Below, piece after piece: positions 52,695 to 61,560 of a stretch of DNA of 64,000 nucleotides. The first letter of the stretch is position 1. Every line of letters starts with the position of its first letter. Source of the DNA: RGIG6353 sp045660745 (GTDB lineage: Bacteria > Bacillota > Clostridia > Oscillospirales > SIG627); contig JAZREJ010000039.1 of the NCBI GenBank assembly GCA_045660745.1, positions 3,787-67,786 of the forward strand, read 5' to 3'. Under the pieces are notes generated by a model that worked only from the letters and a program-made list of their open reading frames with translations, was not told the origin of the DNA and did not search any database. Both the position numbers and the translations under genes were made by a program.

Positions 52695-53635
52695 ATGGCA
52701 CACAAAATATTTACTGACTTTTTCCCTTACGGAGCACAATACCACAGAGCACCGACTCCCCTGAGAAGTGAATGGGACGTTGCTATATTCTTTGATCCCG
52801 AAAACCGGCTTTTAATGAGAATTCAGCATATGCAATGCACTCTTGCGGGAATTGAGAATATTGGTGAAGAATACGAATACAGCTACAAAAAGATGGTAAG
52901 AGGAGCGCACTCGCTTTTCCGCAGACTCGGACACAGAGCGGATTTTGCGGTTCCGGGCGACGACCTTTCGAAATACCGTGCAGTGCTTGTAAGCTGTTTT
53001 GAAATGACAAATCCCGATATTGCAAGAGCTCTTACCGACTGCGTCAAAAACGGCGGTGCCTACTTATAGAATATCCGTTTGCTTGCCGTGATACGAACAC
53101 ATGGGTTTCACCCACACGTCCGAACCTCGGACTTGACGCACTCACGGGATGCCGTGAAGTACCTAGAGTGGAATTCTCATGCGATATGGGAAATAAAATA
53201 TTTTTCGACTCCCAAGAAGAGCTATGCGACGGCTGGCACGTAACTCTTGAGCCTACCGGCGAAAACGCATCTGTCATCGGTAGATGGGAGGACTCAAGCC
53301 CCGCAGTTATAGAGCATCGATTCGGCAAGGGACGTGTCATAACCTCGGGTGGAAGCTTTTCAATTGCGGTACACGATAATCAAAAGGCACCCGTTCCGCA
53401 TCTTTTTAAAAAGCTTATGGACTATGCGGGAATAGCTTATGAGGAGTCCGACATATGGACGGCGCTAAGACGCTCGGACAAGCATGAATACCGATTCTTT
53501 TATAACGTCGGAAAAGACGAGAAGGAAGTCATGCTTGACGCATATCCCGTATACGTTTCAAACGAATGCACAATAGAAAGCACTTCTGCCAAAATTCCCC
53601 CTTACGGAGTAATTATAACAAAAAAGGAACTATAA
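52695..53635 (+). pseudogene. GH42-like beta-galactosidase remnant with internal deletion and frameshift
   Basis: The first frame (52695-53069) opens with FFPYGAQYHRAPTPLRSEW, like the start of GH42-type beta-galactosidases, then jumps at once to VAIFFDPENR, which looks like the start of the trimerisation domain, so the catalytic barrel appears deleted. The frame stops at 53067. The continuation (LIEYPFACRD, then VITSGGSFSIAVH, to stop at 53633) is open in another frame from about 53063, so one base is missing near 53060-53066. Together the two frames give about 313 residues. It is the first unit of an operon with the fusion protein and an AraC gene. A programmed frameshift is possible but less likely. 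Confidence 0.7.
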
Positions 53636-53638
53636 ACA

Positions 53639-55315
53639 ATGAAAATTTTTGACGTTCACATTCACGCTTTTAATACCGAAATCACACCCGAAAAGCTTAT
53701 TTCCGACATGGATGTTGCGGGGATTTACGGAGGCTGTGTATTTTCAAATCTTCCCGACAGAACAAATCCTCAGACGGGTACCGACTTTGATACAAGACTT
53801 TCGGAGGTACTTTCATGGTGTCGGGGATACGAAATGAGACTTTTCCCCATCATGTATATTCATCCTTATGAAAATGATATCATAAACAAAATACACAAGG
53901 CGGCAGACCTTGGAATATGCGGCTTCAAGATGATATGCACCGACTACTTCGTATATGAAGAAGAGTGTCTCAAGGTGCTTCGGGAAATCGCCTCTCTTAA
54001 CAAGCCTGTGTTTTTCCACACAGGAATACTTTGGGACGGCGAGATATCATCAAAATACAACAGACCGCTTAATTGGGAGGATTTACTTGAAATAGAGGGA
54101 CTGCGTTTTTCAATGGGGCATTGCTCATGGCCATGGATTGACGAATGCGTTGCACTCTACGGAAAATTCATGAGTGCAAAAAACACTAAAAAGACCTCCG
54201 AGCTTTTCTTTGACATCACCCCGGGCACTCCTCCTCAGGACAGAGAAAGACTGCTTGAAAGGATATACACCCTCGGCTACGATTCGGGCGACAACGTTAT
54301 GTTCGGTGCGGATTGCATTGCAAACGTATACAACTCAGGCTACGTCAAAGAATGGCTTGTCCGTGACAGAGATATTCTCGACAGGCTCGGAGTGTCGAGA
54401 AAAAACCGTGAAAAGCTTTATTACAAGAATCTTCTGCGTTTTCTCGGAAAGGCTGATGCTGAGATTGAGCAAGAGCTTCCCGATCCCGAAAACCCCACTC
54501 TTTGGAGATGTGACAATCCCGACGTTTACAAAACGATAGAGGAATACTATAAGGCACTTGAATTTCCCAAGGTATTCAACGACGCTTTCTACAAAGCACT
54601 TTCTACAGTAAAAGTATCGGACGATATCACAATAGACAGATACAACAAAAACTGTGAAGACGGAATACGCAATCTTCTCTCGTTTTTGTATATGTGTAAA
54701 AGCACAAAAGAGAAATATGAAAGCCTTGGCATTCCCGAATCGGTGCTTATCGACACTCTCAAGGATATTGTAATATACACTAACACCTGGAGCGATATCA
54801 AGGGATGTCTTTATCTCGGCGAGCTTCATTGGCTCTCTCTTCACCTCTCGGCAAAGCTTTTCAGACTCGGCAGACTTCAGTTCGGATTTGGAAAATCTCC
54901 CTACGATATTCCCGAATTCGGCATCAAAAAGGGGGACGACGTTATTGACGTGCACATTCCGGAAGGAGAGCCTTTAACAATTTCCGAATGTGAAAAATCA
55001 ATAGCTGATGCCAAGATATTCTTCAAAAAATATTTTCCCGATTTCAAATACAAGTATTTCACCTGTCATTCATGGCTTCTTGACGATACGCTCGATGAAT
55101 TTCTCCCCGAAACAAGCAACATTATAAGATTCAAAAATATGTTTGCAAGAGCCGTTTCGGAAGACTCCTCCGACATTTTAAGATACGTCTTCAAATGGAA
55201 CACAAATGAAACAAACTTAAGATTTGCATATCCCATATCAGACTTTGCACGCAAGGTCCAAAAGTACGTTCTTTCAGGAAAAAGCTTTAAGGTTTCCTAC
55301 GGTATCTTAAAATGA
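53639..55315 (+). CDS. Amidohydrolase-acyltransferase fusion protein
   Basis: The 558-residue protein joins an amidohydrolase_2-type TIM barrel (about residues 1-285) with metal-site motifs HIHAF (residues 7-11), FHTG, MGHCSWPW and FGADC, to a C-terminal NAT_N/GNAT_C-type acyltransferase half (about 290-558) with VHIPEGEPL, FTCHSWLLD and TSNIIRF. The C-terminal half is paralogous to the whole protein at 16428. A barrel that hydrolyses an amide, ester or carboxylate plus a domain that transfers an acyl group in one chain is unusual. The next gene, an AraC regulator, overlaps its stop by 4 bp. Confidence 0.85.
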   Translation: MKIFDVHIHAFNTEITPEKLISDMDVAGIYGGCVFSNLPDRTNPQTGTDFDTRLSEVLSWCRGYEMRLFPIMYIHPYENDIINKIHKAADLGICGFKMICTDYFVYEEECLKVLREIASLNKPVFFHTGILWDGEISSKYNRPLNWEDLLEIEGLRFSMGHCSWPWIDECVALYGKFMSAKNTKKTSELFFDITPGTPPQDRERLLERIYTLGYDSGDNVMFGADCIANVYNSGYVKEWLVRDRDILDRLGVSRKNREKLYYKNLLRFLGKADAEIEQELPDPENPTLWRCDNPDVYKTIEEYYKALEFPKVFNDAFYKALSTVKVSDDITIDRYNKNCEDGIRNLLSFLYMCKSTKEKYESLGIPESVLIDTLKDIVIYTNTWSDIKGCLYLGELHWLSLHLSAKLFRLGRLQFGFGKSPYDIPEFGIKKGDDVIDVHIPEGEPLTISECEKSIADAKIFFKKYFPDFKYKYFTCHSWLLDDTLDEFLPETSNIIRFKNMFARAVSEDSSDILRYVFKWNTNETNLRFAYPISDFARKVQKYVLSGKSFKVSYGILK

Positions 55316-56151
55316 TTGAGCTGAAAAAGCTGTTTTCGGTGCAAGGAATTTACACGGCGATCGAGCCGATATGGGGTGAGAGCTTTGAGTATAAAAAAGA
55401 CCGACACAACTTCTGGGAGCTTGTATACGTTTTGGAAGGGTGTGCGGGAATACTTAAAGGTGACACCGTGTATGAATTACTTCCCGGAGAGATGATATTT
55501 CACAAACCCATGGAATTTCACAGTATATGGGCAAAGAATGCACAAAAGCTACACCTCATTGTGATAAACTTTTCTGCGGTAGGCACCGCACTCGCACCGT
55601 TAAACGAAGGGGTTTACAATCCAAATGACGGACAGATTGAATTACTTCATCGTGTGCTTGACTGTGCCTGTCACTGCAGTGAATTTGAGGATGACTTAAA
55701 AAACCATCTGCTTTTAAATTATCTTGAACTGCTGCTTGCTACACTTCTTGACAATAGCGACCGCACCTCTTCAACAAAAAAGAGCATCGGCAACCAAAAT
55801 TACGAAGCAATACTCAAAGCAATGAGTGATAACATAAGCCGAAGAATGACGATAGAGGCTCTTGCAAAGGTGTGCAAGCTGAGTCAGAGTAATCTCAAAA
55901 AGATATTTCGGAAATATTCAGGGCTTGGAGTTATGGAATATTTCAATCAGCTTAAAGTATCCGAGGCATTACGGCTACTCGACAAAGACACCGCAATATC
56001 GGAAATCAGCGACAGACTCGGCTTTTCGAGTCCGACCTACTTCTGCGATTCCTTCAAGAAGCATTGCGGAATAACCCCGAGTGAGTACCGAAGGAAATTC
56101 AAAAGCACCGCATCCTACAAAAAAAGCATAACAAACAAAAAAGGGCTGTAA
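55312..56151 (+). CDS. AraC family transcriptional regulator
   Basis: The 279-residue regulator has a cupin sensor (LPGEMIFHKPMEFHS) and a C-terminal double HTH (about residues 165-265; landmarks MTIEALAKVCKLSQSNLKKIF and LGFSSPTYFCDSFKKHCG). It is translationally coupled to the fusion gene (ATGA), so it sits downstream in the operon rather than divergent, which suggests autogenous control of that operon. The stop codon is part of the following terminator. Confidence 0.9.
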   Translation: MIELKKLFSVQGIYTAIEPIWGESFEYKKDRHNFWELVYVLEGCAGILKGDTVYELLPGEMIFHKPMEFHSIWAKNAQKLHLIVINFSAVGTALAPLNEGVYNPNDGQIELLHRVLDCACHCSEFEDDLKNHLLLNYLELLLATLLDNSDRTSSTKKSIGNQNYEAILKAMSDNISRRMTIEALAKVCKLSQSNLKKIFRKYSGLGVMEYFNQLKVSEALRLLDKDTAISEISDRLGFSSPTYFCDSFKKHCGITPSEYRRKFKSTASYKKSITNKKGL

Positions 56152-56180
56152 AAACCTTGTAAAGAGTTTTTTACAGTCCT
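56142..56180. terminator. Terminator of the remnant-fusion-AraC operon
   Basis: GGGCTGTAAAAA and a TTTTTTACAGTCC arm (56143-56177) with a short mismatch and loop are followed by a T run. The AraC stop codon lies in the first arm. It resembles the terminator at 40629. Confidence 0.82.
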
Positions 56181-56185
56181 TTTTG

Positions 56186-57271
56186 TCATTTGATTGAGTA
56201 AAGATATTCAAGACTTTCACGGAATCTTCGGCATTCATCCTCGTTCTCGTGATCAATTGCACTGCTATGGGAAATATCGTTATACATTTCTTCCAAAGAA
56301 GTATCACTTATACCGACAAGAGATGGCTTGTAGGGCATGTTGTAGCTCTTCATCAGCTCAATCAATTGCAAATTTTCTTCAATTTTGCGGAGAAAATGAT
56401 TCTGCAAAAGAAGTCCTACTCCCACAATCTCACCGTGTAAAAACGGCTTTGTCTCGGTGGGATAAAGTCTGCGTCCCGCTTCGTAGAATTTATGTGCGAG
56501 AGCGGTTTGGTTGGAGCCTCTTGCAATTCCGCTTATAACTCCGGTTGCACAAACCGTTGTGAAAATCATACGCTCAAGAGTTTCCGAAACAATCCCTTTT
56601 TCCATATCGTGAAGTGCTTCCAAAAGCTTGGAAGTAAGAAAATCATAGGATCGCACAGACATAAAATAAGCAAAGTCGAGTCCGAGCGGATATTCCTCGT
56701 TTTCGGGAGAATATCTGTGACTTATTTCGCAAAACTTCGCAAGAGCATCAAATACACCCGCTAAAAAAAGTCTTGTCGGTTGCGACGCTACAATCTCAGT
56801 GTCAACTATAACCGCATCAACTTCATGCTTAAAGTGGCTTGTTCCGACAGTCCTTCCCTCTTTTGTGTAGCAAACGCTCAAGGGGGTATAGGAGGCACAG
56901 GTAGCGCTTGACGTTGGAACGTTTATAACGGGAAGGTGAGCCGTGTCTGCAACAAGCTTTGCAAAATCGCAAACGACACCGCCTCCGACACCTACAATAA
57001 CGTCATAGCCTCTCTCACGGCACAAAAGTGAAAGAGCCTCGGCATCCTCTTTGTTACAGGAGGAAGTATGAGTGATAAATTCATAATTATTGCATTTTTT
57101 CGAAATAGACTCACAAAGTCCTTCACGAGTAAGTGAGAGTGCGGTAACACCTCCAACCACAAGAGGCGACGAGGCGATGCGCACTACCTCTTCACCAATC
57201 CGCGATATATAACCTTTTCCTTGTAAATATCTACCGCATCCGATTCTGAACGATTCCTCTTTTATTGGCAT
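56186..57271 (-). CDS. Iron-containing / glycerol-dehydrogenase-like oxidoreductase
   Basis: The 361-residue protein has the NAD-binding VGVGGGVVCDFAK (about residues 97-109) of group III alcohol dehydrogenases, a metal-site Asp in GVFDALAKF and His in ALAHKFYEAG and FLHGEIVG. It resembles glycerol dehydrogenase (GldA) and sn-glycerol-1-phosphate dehydrogenase types. The ATG at 57271 follows AAAAGGAG; an earlier in-frame ATG at 57298 overlaps the divergent promoter. It is divergent from the AraC gene at 57378. Confidence 0.88.
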   Translation of the reverse strand: MPIKEESFRIGCGRYLQGKGYISRIGEEVVRIASSPLVVGGVTALSLTREGLCESISKKCNNYEFITHTSSCNKEDAEALSLLCRERGYDVIVGVGGGVVCDFAKLVADTAHLPVINVPTSSATCASYTPLSVCYTKEGRTVGTSHFKHEVDAVIVDTEIVASQPTRLFLAGVFDALAKFCEISHRYSPENEEYPLGLDFAYFMSVRSYDFLTSKLLEALHDMEKGIVSETLERMIFTTVCATGVISGIARGSNQTALAHKFYEAGRRLYPTETKPFLHGEIVGVGLLLQNHFLRKIEENLQLIELMKSYNMPYKPSLVGISDTSLEEMYNDISHSSAIDHENEDECRRFRESLEYLYSIK

Positions 57272-57291
57272 ACCGATAACTCCTTTTCTGT

Positions 57292-57334
57292 TTGACATAT
57301 TTACATTTTAATGCTATAATCGGGTTATGTAAAT
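57292..57334 (+). promoter_or_regulatory. Consensus promoter of the AraC gene at 57378 with inverted repeat
   Basis: TTGACA (57292-57297) and TATAAT (57315-57320) are 17 bp apart. ATTTACAT (57299-57306) and ATGTAAAT (57327-57334) form an inverted repeat that brackets the -10 box, so it may be an operator. Confidence 0.8.
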
Positions 57335-57377
57335 ACGTTTAATTGATTATAATTTCAGATTTATTGCGGAGAAGTAT

Positions 57378-58196
57378 ATGATATTTAGCGCTTACCAAAA
57401 TTCAAAAGAAGGACTGTTCGACATATCCATTGTAAGTAGCGGACACATATTTGCTCAAAACGGAAGAAGCATTATCCGTCCCTTCGGCAGACAGGATTGG
57501 CTATTGTTTTACGTTGTAAAAGGCACGGAGAAATTTGAATTAACCGAAAACTGTTTTGCAAAGGAAGGCTCCTTCGTTATCTTCAAGCCGGGTGAAAAGC
57601 AAATACACACATATATGGGTGATGAAACCGGAGAATTTTACTACGTTCATTTTACGGCCCCCAACAGCTTTTTACCATTCGGCTTTGAGACCTCAAAAAT
57701 ATATTTTTCAAAACCTGACACAACCGTAACAGACCTCTTTGAGGAGGTGATAAGCGAGCTTCATCTGAGAAAGCCATCCTTTGAAAAGCTATGTGTTTCC
57801 CTGCTCTTTGTGATTTTTTCGCACCTTGAGAGAAATGCATCAAAAAGCACGTACGTCGAGGAACGGTATACCGATAAAATATCCTTTGTTATCCACAAAA
57901 TGAACAAGGAGTACAATGCAAGCACACCCCTTGACGAATACGCAAGCTTGTGTAATATGAGTAAATTCCACTTTATAAGAGTTTTTAAATCAATCACAGG
58001 ATTCTCCCCTCTTGAATACAGAAGCCGAACAAGACTTGAGCACGCAAAGGCGTTTTTGAATTCCTCCGATACAATAGGAGAAATATCGGAAAAGCTCGGA
58101 TACAGCTCACAAAGATATTTTTGTGACGCATTTAAAAAAGCCTTCGGAATCAGCCCGAGCGAATACAGAAAGAGAAAAAAATCATCGGACGGTTAA
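57378..58196 (+). CDS. AraC family transcriptional regulator
   Basis: The 272-residue regulator has a cupin sensor (GSFVIFKPGEKQIHTYMG) and a C-terminal double HTH (about residues 170-268; landmarks LDEYASLCNMSKFHFIRVF and LGYSSQRYFCDAFKKAFG). GGAG precedes the ATG. It is divergent from the dehydrogenase gene and convergent with the SGNH hydrolase gene. Confidence 0.9.
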   Translation: MIFSAYQNSKEGLFDISIVSSGHIFAQNGRSIIRPFGRQDWLLFYVVKGTEKFELTENCFAKEGSFVIFKPGEKQIHTYMGDETGEFYYVHFTAPNSFLPFGFETSKIYFSKPDTTVTDLFEEVISELHLRKPSFEKLCVSLLFVIFSHLERNASKSTYVEERYTDKISFVIHKMNKEYNASTPLDEYASLCNMSKFHFIRVFKSITGFSPLEYRSRTRLEHAKAFLNSSDTIGEISEKLGYSSQRYFCDAFKKAFGISPSEYRKRKKSSDG

Positions 58197-58208
58197 AAGC
58201 CGTCCGAT
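58184..58208. terminator. Hairpin between convergent genes
   Basis: ATCGGACGG and CCGTCCGAT arms (58184-58192, 58200-58208) enclose a 7-base loop that contains the AraC stop codon. The T run is poor. Confidence 0.7.
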
Positions 58209-58214
58209 CTGTCT

Positions 58215-58775
58215 TTATAAAGTCTTTGCTACCTCACGAATCACCTTAACCGTTGCCTCTGTGCAAGCATTGATTGCGCCTTCCGCAAGGTGAAGTCTAT
58301 CGTCTCTTAAATATTCGTGACGGTGGGGGTATACAACCGAATAAAGGTCATTTATTATAACTCCCTTCTCCTTTAAGATGGGTACTATAAGCTTGTTGTA
58401 CTCCTCGATTCGCTCGTTTGAGTGTCCTTCACAAGGCTCGTTTACGGGAGTGGTGGTAGCGAAAATAACCTTTTTGCCTATCTTCAAAAGATGGTCGGCA
58501 ATTCTCGTCATGTTTGCAACGTACTCCTCCTTAGACGTGAACACTCCGTCTCCGAGATCGTTTACATCCCAAAGTCCGTTATTCCAATGAATAATGTCAG
58601 CGCCCTCCATCTTTGAAACCCATTCGTAGGAAACGTAGCGGAGAGTATATTTTGAAAATCTTCCGTTATCGGCGGGCTGCCACGTTTCAAACTCATCCTT
58701 CAATATTTCAGGCACCTTTGTGCCGTAGCCTATCATACGGATTGAGTCGCCAAGCAATATCAATTTTTTCATCAT
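58215..58775 (-). CDS. SGNH/GDSL family hydrolase
   Basis: The 186-residue protein has block I GDSIR (residues 8-12) with the Ser nucleophile, the NGLWD block and the C-terminal DRLHLAEGA with Asp and His of the triad. Such enzymes are esterases, often deacetylating glycans. There is no signal peptide, so it is probably cytoplasmic. GGAGGAT supports the ATG at 58775; the adjacent ATG at 58772 is equally possible. Confidence 0.88.
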   Translation of the reverse strand: MMKKLILLGDSIRMIGYGTKVPEILKDEFETWQPADNGRFSKYTLRYVSYEWVSKMEGADIIHWNNGLWDVNDLGDGVFTSKEEYVANMTRIADHLLKIGKKVIFATTTPVNEPCEGHSNERIEEYNKLIVPILKEKGVIINDLYSVVYPHRHEYLRDDRLHLAEGAINACTEATVKVIREVAKTL

Positions 58776-58870
58776 TTTATCCTCCAACATATGTTGTGTT
58801 TCAAATAATAGCATATAATTGATGAAAAATCAAGAGCTTTTTTAAAATAAAAAAATATTTTTCAAACGTA

Positions 58871-58899
58871 TTGACAGAGCAATGTGCTTGTGATATAAT
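58871..58899 (+). promoter_or_regulatory. Consensus promoter of the LacI-GH36 operon
   Basis: TTGACA (58871-58876) and TATAAT (58894-58899) are 17 bp apart, a perfect consensus. Confidence 0.92.
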
Positions 58900-58904
58900 C
58901 GCAG

Positions 58905-58918
58905 TGCAACCGATTGCA
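58905..58918 (+). promoter_or_regulatory. LacI-type operator
   Basis: TGCAACCGATTGCA fits the TGNAANCGNTTNCA operators of the LacI family. It lies at the expected transcription start, so the LacI protein encoded 18 bp downstream probably represses its own operon through it. Confidence 0.78.
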
Positions 58919-58935
58919 TTAAGGAGGAAAAGCGC

Positions 58936-59961
58936 GTGGCTGAAACTACAATATACACTCTTGCAAGAGAGCTTAACATGACCCCGTCTATGATAAGCCG
59001 TGCGTTTAGCCCGAACGCAAAAATCAGTGAGGACAAAAGACGGCTTGTTTTAGAAACGGCAGAAAAGAAGGGCTTTGTTCCGAACAAGCTCGCTTCAAGG
59101 CTCTCAATGAAAAAAGTGAGAATCGGGGTCATTGTAAACAGCAGATTCAAAATCAACACCGACAAAATGCTTGTGGGCTTTGAGAGTGCTTATTCAAAGC
59201 TCAAGGACTATAAGATTGAATATGACGTTAAGGTTATGAATCCTCTTAAAAATACATTTGAGGAATATTCCGAGGCAATCGACTCATTCAAAGACTATGA
59301 CGGTGTAATACTTACGGGTATGAGTGCCACCAAATATACAGACCTGATAAACACGCTTTACAAGTCCTGTCCGAGCATTGTACAGGTACAAGCGGTAAAC
59401 AACGAAGCAAGCCACCTTTTCGCATCTAAGCATGACGAAAAGAGTGCATCAAGCCTTGCATCGGAATTTCTTTACAACTGTCTTAAAAGGAGCAGTTCTA
59501 AAAACGTTATTCTGTTTACGGGCGACCTTGACACAACCCTTCACAAGAGCGCCGCAGACGCATTTTGCGAGGAGTGTAAAAAACACTCTCTTAATCTTAC
59601 GGATATAATCGACATGAAGGATGATGCCTCCTACTTTGAAAAAATCCTTCCCGATATGTACCGCAAGCTTTGCAACACGGACGGGATATACATTACGAGC
59701 GGTATTTCCTCCCCTCTTTGCAAATTTCTTGAAAGAGAAAGGCTTGATGCGTTTCTTGTAGCCTTTGATACCCACTGTGAAATTAAAAGCTATATGGAAA
59801 AGGGTGTCATAAGCGCCACGATATCGCAAGACGTTTCAAGGCAAGCCGAAAGCGCCTTTGAGCTACTTGTCAAGCACATTATATCGGGAGCCGAGTGCCC
59901 AGAAACGATATACACAGACGTTCAGCTTGTTTTAAAAAGTAATATAAATCAATTCAATTAA
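58936..59961 (+). CDS. LacI family transcriptional regulator
   Basis: The 341-residue regulator has the N-terminal LacI HTH (IYTLARELNMTPSMISRAF, residues 5-23, and the hinge region LASRLSMKKV) and a periplasmic-binding-protein-like sensor. The start codon is GTG after AAGGAGG. It heads an operon with a DMT permease, a polysaccharide deacetylase and a GH36 alpha-galactosidase. Its effector is probably an alpha-galactoside or its breakdown product. Confidence 0.92.
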   Translation: MAETTIYTLARELNMTPSMISRAFSPNAKISEDKRRLVLETAEKKGFVPNKLASRLSMKKVRIGVIVNSRFKINTDKMLVGFESAYSKLKDYKIEYDVKVMNPLKNTFEEYSEAIDSFKDYDGVILTGMSATKYTDLINTLYKSCPSIVQVQAVNNEASHLFASKHDEKSASSLASEFLYNCLKRSSSKNVILFTGDLDTTLHKSAADAFCEECKKHSLNLTDIIDMKDDASYFEKILPDMYRKLCNTDGIYITSGISSPLCKFLERERLDAFLVAFDTHCEIKSYMEKGVISATISQDVSRQAESAFELLVKHIISGAECPETIYTDVQLVLKSNINQFN

Positions 59962-59970
59962 AGAGGTTTT

Positions 59971-60822
59971 ATGATAGCTCTTCAAGTCACAATATCCATG
60001 CTCTCCATGGTAATACAAAACTGTTTATTCAACACCTCCTGCAAAAAGGAGCTTCCCACAAACAATCATCTTTTCCGATTCAACATTGTAATGTATGCCA
60101 TATGCATAATAGTTTTCGGAGCAACAATTTTCATAGGCGGAATATCACTTTATACGGTGCTTATCGGACTTGTTTTCGGCGTGGTGCTGGCTCTCAGCAA
60201 CCTCTATAAGATGATGGCTCTCTCAAACGGTCCAATGCATATCACCATTCTGATAACCACCTCCTCCATGATAATTCCCACAATGTCGGGAATCTTCTTT
60301 GGAGAAAGCTTCAGTCTCCCGAAGCTTTTATTCGTGGCAATTCTTATATGGTTTATATATTTATCACTCGGAAAATCCTACGACAAGAAAATAAATAAGC
60401 GCTGGCTTTTGTTTTCTTCGCTCGCCTTCGTGTTTCAGGGCACGGTTGGTGTTTTGCAAAAGATTCACCAGACCTCGTCACACAAGGGAGAGGCGAACGC
60501 ACTTCTCTTTGTCGCCTTCACCTGCTCGCTCATCTACAATCGCATAAGAGCGAAAAAGAGTTTTGCCGAGCTTAACTTCACAAAAAAGCATATCACCTTT
60601 GCACTCATTTGCGGTGCTTGTGCATACACCATGAACGTTTTGAATTTAAGACTTTCGGGACTTCTTCCAAGTCAGCTCTTTTTCCCGCTTGTAAACGGAA
60701 GCTCGATTGTATTAACATCTTTAATATCGGTACTGTTTTTCAAGGAACGAATTACAAAAACGCAAGCGGTCGGACTCATCGGCGGAATTCTTTCCCTTAT
60801 CGCAATCTGTATTGTAAAATAA
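59971..60822 (+). CDS. EamA/DMT-family permease-like protein
   Basis: The 283-residue protein has about ten hydrophobic segments in two repeats, as in drug/metabolite transporters. The second repeat ends with a PSQLFFPLVNGSSIVLTSL segment typical of the family. It may import or export a sugar or metabolite of the operon. It lies 9 bp after the LacI gene with GAGG as Shine-Dalgarno. Confidence 0.83.
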   Translation: MIALQVTISMLSMVIQNCLFNTSCKKELPTNNHLFRFNIVMYAICIIVFGATIFIGGISLYTVLIGLVFGVVLALSNLYKMMALSNGPMHITILITTSSMIIPTMSGIFFGESFSLPKLLFVAILIWFIYLSLGKSYDKKINKRWLLFSSLAFVFQGTVGVLQKIHQTSSHKGEANALLFVAFTCSLIYNRIRAKKSFAELNFTKKHITFALICGACAYTMNVLNLRLSGLLPSQLFFPLVNGSSIVLTSLISVLFFKERITKTQAVGLIGGILSLIAICIVK

Positions 60823-60832
60823 CGGAGGAAAT

Positions 60833-61549
60833 ATGAAATACAAGGCTATTACCTTCAGCTTCGACGACGGAGTTGAGCAGGACAAGAGGCTTATTGAAAT
60901 TCTTGACAGATATTCCCTCAAATGCACCTTCAATATAAATTCGGGACTTTTTGAAAAACGCTCCTCCCACACCGCAATGCTTTACGGTATCACTCACACC
61001 TTCAACAACCGCAGAATACCTGCGGACGAGATCAAGGACGTTTACAAAAACCACGAAATTGCGGCTCACTCAATCACTCATCCGATACTCACAAGTCTTG
61101 AGGATGAGGAGGTTATAAAGGAAATGAAGGAAGATGCCGAGGCACTCGAAAAGCTTACGGGACGAAAAATCAACGGCTTTGCTTATCCCGGTGGGTGGTT
61201 CGGACATTTTGATGAGCATGTGAAAGCTCTTATAAAGAACAATACCCAACTTTATTACGGAAGAACAGCGGTTTCAAGCTCGTCCTTCGATATTCCGTCC
61301 GATCTCATGGCATTCCATCCGACGGTATCTCACAGAGAGCTTGAAAAAAGGGATCGCCTTGCCGAAGAATTTCTGGCACTCAAGACCGATGCTCCGAAGA
61401 TATTCTATATCTGGGGACACAGCTATGAGCTTGACGTTGATGAAAAAATATGGTACGGATTTGAGCGCTTCTGCGAAAAAATTGCGGGACGTGACGATAT
61501 ATTCTACGGAACAAACCATGAAGTTTTCAGCTATTTTGGACTTAAATAA
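60833..61549 (+). CDS. Polysaccharide deacetylase family protein
   Basis: The 238-residue protein has NodB-type motif 1 (SFDDGVEQD, residues 9-17) with the catalytic and metal Asp, and motif 2 (HSITHP, about residues 80-85). It probably removes N- or O-acetyl groups from sugars. No signal peptide, so it acts inside the cell on imported sugars. GGAGG precedes the ATG. Confidence 0.88.
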   Translation: MKYKAITFSFDDGVEQDKRLIEILDRYSLKCTFNINSGLFEKRSSHTAMLYGITHTFNNRRIPADEIKDVYKNHEIAAHSITHPILTSLEDEEVIKEMKEDAEALEKLTGRKINGFAYPGGWFGHFDEHVKALIKNNTQLYYGRTAVSSSSFDIPSDLMAFHPTVSHRELEKRDRLAEEFLALKTDAPKIFYIWGHSYELDVDEKIWYGFERFCEKIAGRDDIFYGTNHEVFSYFGLK

Positions 61550-61560
61550 AGGAGAAAAAT

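Noticed and set aside
53168..53635. A separate 155-residue gene starting at 53168
   Set aside because: The frame is open upstream to about 53063 and continues the GH42-like domain of the preceding frame, so it is the downstream half of a frameshifted gene.
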